Shown: piece after piece, positions 25,869 through 32,978 of the stretch
How the letters are laid out: each line of letters opens with the position of its first letter
Numbering within the stretch: position 1 is the stretch's first letter
Assembly: GCA_002733575.1 (NCBI GenBank)
Contig: NVWB01000029.1
Span: 1 to 47,808, forward strand
Source: Blastopirellula sp.
Lineage (GTDB): Bacteria > Planctomycetota > Planctomycetia > Pirellulales > Pirellulaceae
Direction: 5' to 3'
DNA length: 47,808 nt
Position numbers and translations under genes: made by a program
The notes under the pieces: model-generated
Told to the model about the DNA's origin: nothing
Seen by the model: the letters and a program-made list of their open reading frames with translations, nothing else
Databases searched by the model: none

Positions 25869-26456
25869 ATGTTAGAAACGTATCAAGAATATCTCGAATC
25901 GCCGAGCCAGTCGCACTTCCTTCAATTGCAGCAAGAAGTGATTGCCGAAGCAGACTTTGATCCACAAGGGGCCATTGTTTTTCGGTTAGAACAACTGTGC
26001 CAAGCGAATGACTTTGATGCCGCGTATAAGTTGACCTCAGAAATGCCACTGGCCTGGGTCACCAGCCCTAGCCTACATTTCTTCGCATCAATGGCCGCCG
26101 AAAAGATGGGCCAAACCAGCGAAGCCGAAACCGAGGCGTTCTTAATCGAATCCATGTTCCAAGGGCTACTAAGCACCGGCAATGGAACCCTCGAACACCC
26201 TTACCTGATCACTCAACTGACCGACCAACACGACATCCTCTCATTCAAGAGTCTCCAAAAGGTCTCCCAACGCCTGATCGGCACCGCCGCCGGAACAATG
26301 GACGCAATCACCTGCGACGATCACAGCACCTTGCACTTCGATCTCTCAATCATCATGTCAAAAGGGTTCACGGCCAGCAAAAACCACTTGGGGCATCTTG
26401 CCAAGCCAAGTTCGAGATTTCGGCCGCTGCTGGCGCGGGATCGCTTGGGGTTTTAA
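25869..26456 (+). CDS. Uncharacterised helical protein (TPR-like)
   Basis: I do not recognise this 195-residue cytoplasmic protein. Its first ~100 residues form amphipathic helices with TPR-like spacing (VFRLEQLCQANDFDAAYKL; SPSLHFFASMAAEKMGQ). Around residue 115 comes GNGTLEHPYLITQLTDQHDIL, and the end is a basic ASKNHLGHLAKPSSRFRP. There is no signal peptide or membrane segment. A Cys-Asp-Asp-His cluster (TCDDHS) near residue 150 might bind a metal or be structural. The ATG has no clear Shine-Dalgarno site. It is flanked by a convergent membrane-protein gene 16 bases away. The length and codon use support a real gene. Confidence 0.6.
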   Translation: MLETYQEYLESPSQSHFLQLQQEVIAEADFDPQGAIVFRLEQLCQANDFDAAYKLTSEMPLAWVTSPSLHFFASMAAEKMGQTSEAETEAFLIESMFQGLLSTGNGTLEHPYLITQLTDQHDILSFKSLQKVSQRLIGTAAGTMDAITCDDHSTLHFDLSIIMSKGFTASKNHLGHLAKPSSRFRPLLARDRLGF

Positions 26457-26472
26457 GGGTGCGACAGATGTA

Positions 26473-26901
26473 TTAGTTCAAAATTGGAATATGGGTTTCT
26501 GATATATTGGTTTTCGGGATTTCTTGATTGTCCAGTCGATGCTGATACCCTTCATAAGCAAAGCCTGCAGAACTTACAAAGTGACATAGTACGATTGTGA
26601 TTAGAGCCACCGCCAAAAAAGATTCCAACACATTTCCATTGTGTATTCCCAGAGCGAGGAGAAAGAGTACTAAAGTTGAGCAAAGTAGAATGCCTAGTAC
26701 GGGTAACGAGAGCCAATCGGCCAGATACAGAGAAACGGACGGAATGGTCAACGCAGGTGATAATCCAATATACAATAGCACGCGGATCGTTTTCGGATAT
26801 CTTTCGTAGGTCAGCCAATATTCGAGGATGGGGCACAGGGAAAAATACACAATAAATGGGCCGATTACACTAAGAACGACAAGAAGCCAAGTCGGTGCCA
26901 T
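26473..26901 (-). CDS. Small integral membrane protein of unknown function
   Basis: This 142-residue protein has about four hydrophobic segments: LLVVLSVIGPFIVYFSL (near the N terminus), a second around YIGLSPALTIPSVSLYL, LGILLCSTLVLFLLALGI, and FLAVALITIVLCHFVSSAG. The C-terminal ~25 residues are polar. No family could be assigned. By eye its codons are more A+T-rich than those of housekeeping genes in the window. It is convergent with the gene at 25869-26456 with 16 bases between. Confidence is moderate because it rests on hydrophobic pattern and length. Confidence 0.5.
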   Translation of the reverse strand: MAPTWLLVVLSVIGPFIVYFSLCPILEYWLTYERYPKTIRVLLYIGLSPALTIPSVSLYLADWLSLPVLGILLCSTLVLFLLALGIHNGNVLESFLAVALITIVLCHFVSSAGFAYEGYQHRLDNQEIPKTNISETHIPILN

Positions 26902-27015
26902 GCGATTTTGTCCAAGAGTATCGTTGGGAATAAAAAACTAAACAATAAAGGAACTGCTTAGTTCCACCGAATCTTAGCAGCCTTCCACAATACAGTCAAA
27001 CAACACAAACCATCG

Positions 27016-27041
27016 AATCCCTCGCAATCCCTCGCAATCCC
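27016..27041. repeat. Short tandem repeat, 10-base unit
   Basis: CTCGCAATCC occurs twice in a row at 27021-27040, preceded by a related partial unit (CGAATCC at 27014-27020). It sits in the 242-base divergent gap between the small membrane protein and the hydrolase. Nothing suggests a larger array. Confidence 0.6.
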
Positions 27042-27143
27042 AAATCGCGGTGTTTACTTGGGTTGAAAAGCGATTCCCTACGAGTTAGATTTACATGTAC
27101 CTCTTAATACTAGAACTCTAAAATTTCAATAGAGACCCCACCC

Positions 27144-28028
27144 ATGAAACAGTTCCTCACTCTCTTCGTTGTATTAATTCTCGCCCAACAAACATTTGCC
27201 GCTGAACTCAAGCAGCTTACCAATGTGCCGTATGGTGAGCATCCGCGACAGGTGTTAGATTTTTATCCGGCAAAGTCTGACACGCCAACTCCGGTGGTGT
27301 TTTATATTCATGGCGGAGGCTGGCGTGGTGGTGATAAGAGGACCAACCCTAAGGCTTTCAATGACAAAGGCATTTCGGTGGTTGCCATTAACTACCGTTA
27401 TGTGCAAAACGCGGTGGAGGAGAAAGTAATGCCACCGGTAAAAGCACCACTGGGTGATGCTGCCAGGGCATTGCAGTTTGTTCGTTCCAAAGCAGCAGAA
27501 TGGAATCTCGACAAAGAACGCATCGGAGCGACTGGTGGTTCGGCAGGCGCCTGTTCTTCACTTTGGCTTGCGTTTCATGATGACTTGGCCGACCCCAAGA
27601 GCGATGACCCTATCGCACGAGAATCGACACGACTTTACTGTGCTGCGGTGAATGGAGCCCAGGTTTCGCTTGATCCCAAGGAGCTTTTAGTGTGGATGCC
27701 CAATTATCGTTATGGGGCACATGCTTTTGGGCTGCCTAATATCCAAAGCTTGGTCGACAACCGCGAGAACGTTTTGAAGTGGATCAAAGAATACTCTCCC
27801 ATCGAACATGTCTCGAAAGACGATCCACAAATTGCTCTTTTTTACGGTGGAGAAGTTCCCGTGGTAGGTGCTTCGCCGAAAGATCCAACGCACTCAGGCA
27901 TCATGGGCATCAAACTGGCTGAGCGGCTCAAGAGTGTCGATGTTGACGTGGTCCTCGTTCACCCAGGCCAAAAAAATCCGAAGTACAAGAACTCTCAAGA
28001 GTATCTAATCGACCGGCTGCTCAAGTAG
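27144..28028 (+). CDS. Exported alpha/beta hydrolase (BD-FAE / esterase-lipase type)
   Basis: This 294-residue protein has a signal peptide (MKQFLTLFVVLILAQQTFAAE) and an alpha/beta hydrolase core. The oxyanion motif HGGGW is at residues 56-60 and the nucleophile elbow GGSAG at 131-135, Ser133. A VHPG near the C terminus likely carries the catalytic His. The GDAARALQFVRSKAAEWNLD block is typical of the BD-FAE/esterase-lipase group. Such enzymes cleave acyl esters from polysaccharides or small molecules. It is a single-gene unit on the plus strand, with a hairpin across its stop codon and a terminator-like hairpin at 28121-28151. Confidence 0.85.
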   Translation: MKQFLTLFVVLILAQQTFAAELKQLTNVPYGEHPRQVLDFYPAKSDTPTPVVFYIHGGGWRGGDKRTNPKAFNDKGISVVAINYRYVQNAVEEKVMPPVKAPLGDAARALQFVRSKAAEWNLDKERIGATGGSAGACSSLWLAFHDDLADPKSDDPIARESTRLYCAAVNGAQVSLDPKELLVWMPNYRYGAHAFGLPNIQSLVDNRENVLKWIKEYSPIEHVSKDDPQIALFYGGEVPVVGASPKDPTHSGIMGIKLAERLKSVDVDVVLVHPGQKNPKYKNSQEYLIDRLLK

Positions 28029-28036
28029 TTGAGCAG
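28017..28036. terminator. Hairpin spanning the hydrolase stop codon
   Basis: CTGCTCAA and TTGAGCAG form a perfect 8-base stem with the loop GTAG. It includes the stop TAG and lies immediately next to the left 29-bp direct repeat. Without a T tract it is only a weak terminator candidate on either strand; the stem could also be coincidental. Confidence 0.3.
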
Positions 28037-28062
28037 CCTCACGGCTCACCCCGTTCGATCAC
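28034..28062 (-). repeat. 29-bp direct repeat, left copy; relic of a gene 3' end
   Basis: This repeat matches 29616-29644 at 27 of 29 positions in the same orientation, including 22 identical bases at 28041-28062. Read on the minus strand, 28071-28039 encodes SLLVIERGEP followed by a stop, the same ten residues that end the gene at 29621-30067. The two copies are 1.58 kb apart and enclose the two exported paralogs. The relic could mark a duplication or insertion boundary. Confidence 0.6.
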
Positions 28063-28120
28063 TAGCAGGCTGATTGGTGAGAGGTAAGCGAAGTTTTCCT
28101 AGAAACAAATCAATCGTGAC

Positions 28121-28151
28121 AAGCGTTCAATTATTGATAACGCTTTGTTTT
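28121..28151 (+). terminator. Candidate terminator downstream of the hydrolase
   Basis: AAGCGTT (28121-28127) pairs with AACGCTT (28139-28145) around an 11-base loop and is followed by TGTTTT. It points in the hydrolase direction. On the other strand no T tract follows, so it would not terminate the 28164-28784 gene. Confidence 0.4.
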
Positions 28152-28163
28152 AGTACACACGCT

Positions 28164-28784
28164 CTAGTTCACTCTTCTTAGATGCCATGCTACAGTTGAA
28201 CCATCTGGTCGCACGTAATACGCTTCTCGGTAATCATCTGGAAATCGAATTGTTTGAATTGTTCGACCATCGGCGTTTAGTTTAACTGTACCATCAGGCA
28301 AAAGAGTCCACATACTAGGAAGGTTTCCCCACCAACCACTGATGCTGAAGTCGGAATTAAATGTTAGAACTTTTGAAGGGTCCCCAATGATTTGCCAACT
28401 TGTTCCCACTAGATTGGCATAAACTTCAGGAGCTTTCGATTTGCTTGTAGGAGTAAAGTAGATGGAGGTTATTGGTTTGGTTGTAGAAATTGAATCCCGA
28501 ATTTCCACTGCTGCATCTAAGTGCCCCGCTTTTGTCTCCAATGTCTGTAACTTTGTTAGCTCTTGGATAAGAGTCCGATGAATTTTTGAAAACTCCTTAT
28601 CATGTGCATCATGAATTTTCTGAACATCAGTTTTCAGTGAAGCTTGATCACCAGACCTTGCTGCCTGATATCGTTTGTACAAGACATCTGCTTTTGCACT
28701 ATGTTTAAATTCAAATGACTGTGAAAAGCAGTTGCTACTTAAAACCGTTGTCAGGATGAAAATGAAGGAGTATCGATTCGCCAT
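28164..28784 (-). CDS. Exported protein of unknown function, paralog A
   Basis: This 206-residue protein has a signal peptide (MANRYSFIFILTTVLSSNCFSQS), then FEFKHSAKADVLYKRYQAA and a helical coiled-coil-like region with TKAGHLDAAVEIRDSI. The C-terminal ~75 residues are beta-rich (LVGTSWQIIGDPSKVLTFNSD, MWTLLPDGTVKLN, REAYYVRPDG, WHLRRVN). The same architecture and many of the same words occur in the next gene (28845-29456), so the two are tandem paralogs. The C-terminal part resembles lipocalin-like or small sensor folds, but no family can be named with confidence. By eye both are A+T-richer than the window. Likely periplasmic or cell-surface. Confidence 0.6.
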   Translation of the reverse strand: MANRYSFIFILTTVLSSNCFSQSFEFKHSAKADVLYKRYQAARSGDQASLKTDVQKIHDAHDKEFSKIHRTLIQELTKLQTLETKAGHLDAAVEIRDSISTTKPITSIYFTPTSKSKAPEVYANLVGTSWQIIGDPSKVLTFNSDFSISGWWGNLPSMWTLLPDGTVKLNADGRTIQTIRFPDDYREAYYVRPDGSTVAWHLRRVN

Positions 28785-28844
28785 GATTAAATTCCAAATA
28801 CGAGACCAAGAGAAATAGTGTAAATTCAGTGCTTCTTTTGAAAG

Positions 28845-29456
28845 CTACTTTACTCTCCGATAGTGCCACGGTTTCTTTTGATCAATCCAATAGGCTTCCC
28901 TAAATGTTTTCGATAGACGAAATCGATCCACTTCGCGTGAAAAAGTATCACTCCACATCATGACCAGAGTTCCATCTCTTCGCACGGCCCAAAGAGTTTC
29001 ACGCTTGTGGTACGAGTTTGTTACTGTTCCATTATCGTTGAAAGTTACGGTGGCATTTTTGGCGTTCTTCCAAACACTACCTACTAACTGAGATCGGACC
29101 TGAGTGCCCAGTAGATCCTCCTGAGGGAGGGATGCAGGTTGTTCGATCTTTTTTATCGCTTCTTCTACCTCTACTGCTGCATCCAAGTTGCCAGCTTTTG
29201 TTTCTTCAAGCTTGATCTTTTTTAATTCAGAAAGAAGAATTCTTCGTCGTTTATTTTCTTGCAATTCAAACTTAACTTGAATTGCATCGAGCTCCTTCTT
29301 GAGCGATTCAGCTTGTTTCTTGATTTTCGCATTGTATTCTATGGCCAGGTTTTTTGCTTTTGGGCTGTGCTTGAATTGAGGTGATTGAGCCAAGCATATC
29401 GCACTGGCAAGGAGTGGCAGACAACAGGCCAACAATAAATTAAGTCGTTTTGACAT
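28845..29456 (-). CDS. Exported protein of unknown function, paralog B
   Basis: This 203-residue protein parallels the preceding paralog: signal peptide (MSKRLNLLLACCLPLLASAICLA), PQFKHSPKAKNLAIEY, a long charged helix ending in TKAGNLDAAVEVEEAIKKI, and the C-terminal beta region LVGSVWKNAKNATVTFNDNG, ETLWAVRRDGTLVMMW, REAYWIDQ, WHYRRVK. An AAGGA site lies 8 bases before the ATG at 29456, which decides the start over the upstream in-frame codon at 29486. The helical part is longer and more Lys/Glu-rich than in paralog A. It ends 60 bases before paralog A on the same strand. No function can be assigned. Confidence 0.62.
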   Translation of the reverse strand: MSKRLNLLLACCLPLLASAICLAQSPQFKHSPKAKNLAIEYNAKIKKQAESLKKELDAIQVKFELQENKRRRILLSELKKIKLEETKAGNLDAAVEVEEAIKKIEQPASLPQEDLLGTQVRSQLVGSVWKNAKNATVTFNDNGTVTNSYHKRETLWAVRRDGTLVMMWSDTFSREVDRFRLSKTFREAYWIDQKKPWHYRRVK

Positions 29457-29615
29457 TGAGGTAATCCTTCTTAATTTCCAATTCAATGAAACTGGTTTTA
29501 TTAAAACAGCTTAACAGCCTTGATGGGGGATTTCAACCAGTTTTTTAGAAGTGCTCGAATTTTACGCTGAAAGATATTAAATCAGAGCTTAGGCCACACA
29601 TTCTACTTTGTTAAA

Positions 29616-29644
29616 CAGCCCTACGGCTCACCCCGTTCGATCAC
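29616..29644 (-). repeat. 29-bp direct repeat, right copy
   Basis: This is the second copy of the repeat at 28034-28062. It covers the last residues and stop codon of the gene at 29621-30067. Direct orientation and position at a gene 3' end resemble an attachment or target site, although no integrase gene is present. Confidence 0.55.
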
Positions 29645-30067
29645 CAACAAACTACTATCAATCAAATTTAGCGCCGTGCCAAAATCTTCGTTGATGTAGT
29701 AGAGCGACCATTGTGGTTTTCCGTCTGTCTCTTCAAGCTGAGGGTAACCGACTAAGTCGAGGATATGGAATGAGTGTGGATCGTTGTTGTCAATCTCGAC
29801 TGCGTAAACCAGCGAACGCTGATCGGCAATTGTGTCGTAAGCATCGTTTGGCTGATTGATTTCGATCAATAGTTTATACGGGGTCGTTTTTTCTGAATCG
29901 GCTGGCAAAATGTAATCGGCTGGATCTAATGAGCCGTTAGGCGTGGCTTGGGAAACTGCGTCGACATCAGTCTTGGCTTCTGCTGCCAGCTTTGCTTTCT
30001 CCCAGCCCTGCACTTTGTAATGCCAATAGAAGCAATCTTGGTTCTCAATCTCTGTCAGGCATAGCAC
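29621..30067 (-). CDS. Uncharacterised protein downstream of the receiver gene
   Basis: I do not recognise this 148-residue protein. It begins with GTG at 30067, only 9 bases after the stop of the receiver/GGDEF/CBS gene, so the two are probably one operon. There is no signal peptide. Visible features are an aromatic start (DCFYWHYKVQGWEKAKL), a Pro/Asp-rich middle, and a beta-rich C-terminal half (YKLLIEINQPND, LVYAVEIDNNDPHSFHILDLVGYPQL, WSLYYINEDFGTALNLI). The last residues SLLVIERGEP reappear in the relic at 28039-28071. A role linked to the upstream regulator is inferred only from position. Confidence 0.55.
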   Translation of the reverse strand: MLCLTEIENQDCFYWHYKVQGWEKAKLAAEAKTDVDAVSQATPNGSLDPADYILPADSEKTTPYKLLIEINQPNDAYDTIADQRSLVYAVEIDNNDPHSFHILDLVGYPQLEETDGKPQWSLYYINEDFGTALNLIDSSLLVIERGEP

Positions 30068-30076
30068 TGACCTACG

Positions 30077-31477
30077 TTAAATCGTACCTGTGGGCTCGGT
30101 GACGGCAAAGAATCGAGCCGGGTCTTCATTTTGCTGATTGTTTGAGTAGAGTGAGCGGTCGATTGGTTCGCTGAGAAGTGCCAAATCATTTCGCAGGACC
30201 ACGCCGACTGGGCTTTCATTTTCATGAATCACAATCCAAGGTTCATCGTGTTCGGCGAAGTATTGAATGAGTTCATCAAAGCGGGCCTGGATTGTTTGCT
30301 TAGGGTAGTCGGTCTGTAAACGCTCGGCCACTTGTTGTTGGTTTTCATAATCGATATCAACAGTAGGGTCATCGATGAGTACGCCTTGCAGTTTGTAGGT
30401 GGTGTCGACCACTGGAATTACAAGTGTATGGGCGGCCCTCATCTTGTGAATCACTGGGCCTAGCTTTTCTTCTGCCAGCACGGTCATTGTGCAGGGACGC
30501 ATGATATCGGCAGCTTTGGTACCTTCAAACAATGTCTCAGGGCTCACCAATTTGCTATCGGCCAGGGTTTCGGCTTCGATGTTCTTCTCATAGATCACGA
30601 TGTTTCTGCCAGACCGTTGCGCAAATTGCAGTCGGCCAGTTGCGACATCTAGTAGTTGGTCGAAGCTGGTGCTGGACGCTTCCAACGAAGCTATGCCGGC
30701 ACTTAGGGTAACCACAACTTGTTGATCATTGGTCGAGAATGGGTGGTTTTCTAAATCGTGTCTGAGAGTTTCCATCCATTGATAGGCAGCGTCTTGAGAC
30801 GTTTCATTCAGCAAGATTCCCAAATTTTTATTTTGCAATTGGAATAATTGTGAATTGGAGGGAAGACGCGCTGAAATCCATTGGATCAATTGTTGGTAAA
30901 GATTGGCAGAGTGCGTATTGCCAAGCTCAATCTGTAATGAATCAAAATGATCGAGTTCCAACAAACTAACGCTCAAAGGATGTTTTTCTGTGTTCGCTTG
31001 ATGTATCGACTTTTCAAGTGTACGAATAAACAGGCCCGTCTTCCCTAAGCCGGTGCTTGAAATACGTCCGACTCGTTGAGTCAAACGGTGTTCCATTTCT
31101 AAAAAACGAACCGCAGCACGTATGCGAACTAACATCTCAGTGAAGCAGACTGGCTTGGGCAGGATGTCATCGGCACCACAAGTCAAAGCTTCTAATACTT
31201 CATCGGCACTCCGGTCTTCAACGAATAAAAATGCAAACGGAGTTGATTCGTCATCGCGTAGATTGGTCGTACGGTTTTGCAATAAGTGAATGGAACGCTC
31301 TAAAGCAGAGTCAACGAGCAAAATGTCGGGCGAAAAACCAAGCATGGCGCGTTGAGCTTGTGATTCACTCACGGCATCTTGCACTTCAAAACCGCAGGCA
31401 ACCAGGAACTCGGAAGTGCGACGCAACATGGCTCGGTCGGCAGATGTTAATAAAATTTTGATCGGTTGCGAGTTCAT
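30077..31477 (-). CDS. Receiver / degenerate GGDEF / CBS-pair signalling protein
   Basis: This 466-residue cytoplasmic protein has three parts. Residues ~5-120 resemble a receiver: the phosphoacceptor Asp is in DILLVDSAL and the conserved Lys in DDILPKPV, but the acid pocket is reduced to TSAD instead of a double Asp. Residues ~135-300 have the GGDEF fold pattern (LSVSLLELDHFDSLQIELG, VTLSAGIASLEAS, GRNIVIYEK), but the active GGDEF loop reads LQNKNLGILL, so cyclic-di-GMP synthesis is unlikely. Residues ~320-440 form a CBS pair (ADIMRPCTMTVLAEEKLG, HTLVIPVVD, PVGVVLRNDLALL), which often binds adenine nucleotides. The ATG at 31477 has AGGTGA 8 bases upstream. Divergent from the FHA gene. Confidence 0.78.
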   Translation of the reverse strand: MNSQPIKILLTSADRAMLRRTSEFLVACGFEVQDAVSESQAQRAMLGFSPDILLVDSALERSIHLLQNRTTNLRDDESTPFAFLFVEDRSADEVLEALTCGADDILPKPVCFTEMLVRIRAAVRFLEMEHRLTQRVGRISSTGLGKTGLFIRTLEKSIHQANTEKHPLSVSLLELDHFDSLQIELGNTHSANLYQQLIQWISARLPSNSQLFQLQNKNLGILLNETSQDAAYQWMETLRHDLENHPFSTNDQQVVVTLSAGIASLEASSTSFDQLLDVATGRLQFAQRSGRNIVIYEKNIEAETLADSKLVSPETLFEGTKAADIMRPCTMTVLAEEKLGPVIHKMRAAHTLVIPVVDTTYKLQGVLIDDPTVDIDYENQQQVAERLQTDYPKQTIQARFDELIQYFAEHDEPWIVIHENESPVGVVLRNDLALLSEPIDRSLYSNNQQNEDPARFFAVTEPTGTI

Positions 31478-31489
31478 GAAATCAATCAC

Positions 31490-31796
31490 CTAGGTCGAGA
31501 ACATTGGAAGACTAAGAAAAGGTTAGGTCATAATTAATCATTTGTTAGAAAAAACACATTGCGCATAATCGTTACGATCAATACAACGTGCAGCCTTCTG
31601 GTTCACGGGAGTAGTGTTTAATCTGTCTTGCCCTCAAACGTGGCGATGTTTTCGCGTGTGACAGATTTCAATGCTATGTTTCAAATGAGTTGTCATTTCC
31701 TTGTTGGTAAGCGTAGAAGGTCTACTAGCGAGTCCTTGACGATCGTTCTGAGAAATAGATTGTCGAATATCACGTATTCAACCAGAAGCTAATTTC
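31490..31796. other. Divergent promoter region of the signalling locus
   Basis: This 307-base gap separates the receiver gene (minus) from the FHA gene (plus). It should carry promoters for both arms of the locus. TTGACG at 31737-31742 is a possible -35, but no -10 at proper spacing is found. No open frame or convincing dyad was seen. Confidence 0.4.
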
Positions 31797-32903
31797 ATGC
31801 AAACACAAGTCCTATTTGAGCCAGTTGTCGGCACGCCTTACTTGATTTCGTTTTCAGCGCAAGGCGCAAAGTCAACCAAGATTCCATTGGACAAGTTCCC
31901 GTTTTCGATTGGCCGTAATGAATCTTGCGACTATATGATCGATTCGGGACGTGTTTCACGCGAACATGTTTTGATTTCAAAACAAGGCAATCAATTTAAG
32001 CTGCTTGATTTAAATAGCACGAACGGAACCATGGTGAATGGAGAACCGGTTCACGAGCAGTTACTTTGTGATGGAGACTGTATTTCAGTCGCCGATTTTG
32101 AAGTCGATTTTCACTCTGGTGCTCCAGCTTCCAATCAAGCAACCATGACCTTGCAAATGGATAGTCCGGCTGCAAGTCAGACATCGATGGAATCGCAATT
32201 CGAAGATTCAATTAGGGCCATACGACGATTTGAAGAGATGTGTACTACCAATTCAATTCCAGTTCAATTTGATTCCATTCTCGACAATCAAACGGGCAAC
32301 ACTTTCGGTTATGCATTATGTTCTTTGCTTGAACCAAGCGTTTATGGTTTTTCAGCTCTTGAAGATCGTGTATTGAATACGGAATGCCGCTTGTCAGAGC
32401 GAGTGCAGATGGCACAGCGGATTAGTGCGTTAGACCAAACCAAGCGATTCGGTGAGAACAAACGAATTTTCATTCAGCCAAACGCCAGTGAAATTGGAAC
32501 AGGTCCGCTGATTGACCTCGTCGATTATTTGCATGCCCATTTGGAAGAGATGCAAACATTGGTGGTTTCCATTCCAGCCAAGTCGGTCTCGGAAATCCCC
32601 GCTTTTCGGGAGTTTATGGCCCAACTGAATTCATTTGGATGTGAAATTGCCATTTCCAACTTCTCGCTATCGAGTCCCGTTTTGACAGAGCAATCGGAAA
32701 TCGTTCCGAACTACATTGAGTTTAGTTCGACCGAAATCGAAGGTTTAATCACCAACGCTCGCACGCAAGAGTATCTTGCCGAATTGACACAAGCCTGTGC
32801 AGCGGCTGGGATTTCTACGATTGCGTCCGAAGTAGACTCCTCGGTTGAATCGGCCTTGCAACGAGAGTTAGGCATCAACTTTACCCGTCGCAGACAATCA
32901 TAA
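31797..32903 (+). CDS. FHA domain fused to a degenerate EAL-like domain
   Basis: This 368-residue cytoplasmic protein starts with an FHA domain, the phosphothreonine-binding fold. Its conserved features are intact: GR at residues 39-40, SREH at 54-57 and NSTNGT at 73-78. After a Gln/Ser-rich linker (~105-125) comes a region with the secondary-structure order of EAL phosphodiesterases: IPVQFDSILDNQTGNTFGYALCS, FIQPNASEIG, EMQTLVVSIPAKSV, then FGCEIAISNFSLSS where active enzymes have DDFG, and ISTIASEVDSS near the EVE position. The EAL motif and metal ligands are missing, so it is probably a binding or regulatory pseudo-EAL. It precedes the kinase gene by 75 bases; its FHA domain may read phosphothreonines made by that kinase. 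Confidence 0.75.
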   Translation: MQTQVLFEPVVGTPYLISFSAQGAKSTKIPLDKFPFSIGRNESCDYMIDSGRVSREHVLISKQGNQFKLLDLNSTNGTMVNGEPVHEQLLCDGDCISVADFEVDFHSGAPASNQATMTLQMDSPAASQTSMESQFEDSIRAIRRFEEMCTTNSIPVQFDSILDNQTGNTFGYALCSLLEPSVYGFSALEDRVLNTECRLSERVQMAQRISALDQTKRFGENKRIFIQPNASEIGTGPLIDLVDYLHAHLEEMQTLVVSIPAKSVSEIPAFREFMAQLNSFGCEIAISNFSLSSPVLTEQSEIVPNYIEFSSTEIEGLITNARTQEYLAELTQACAAAGISTIASEVDSSVESALQRELGINFTRRRQS

Positions 32904-32978
32904 ATGGCCGACTGATTTCGGTGATCAACAAAACATCCGTGTCAAGCAAACAAGACAAACGACCAAGGAAAACGTATC

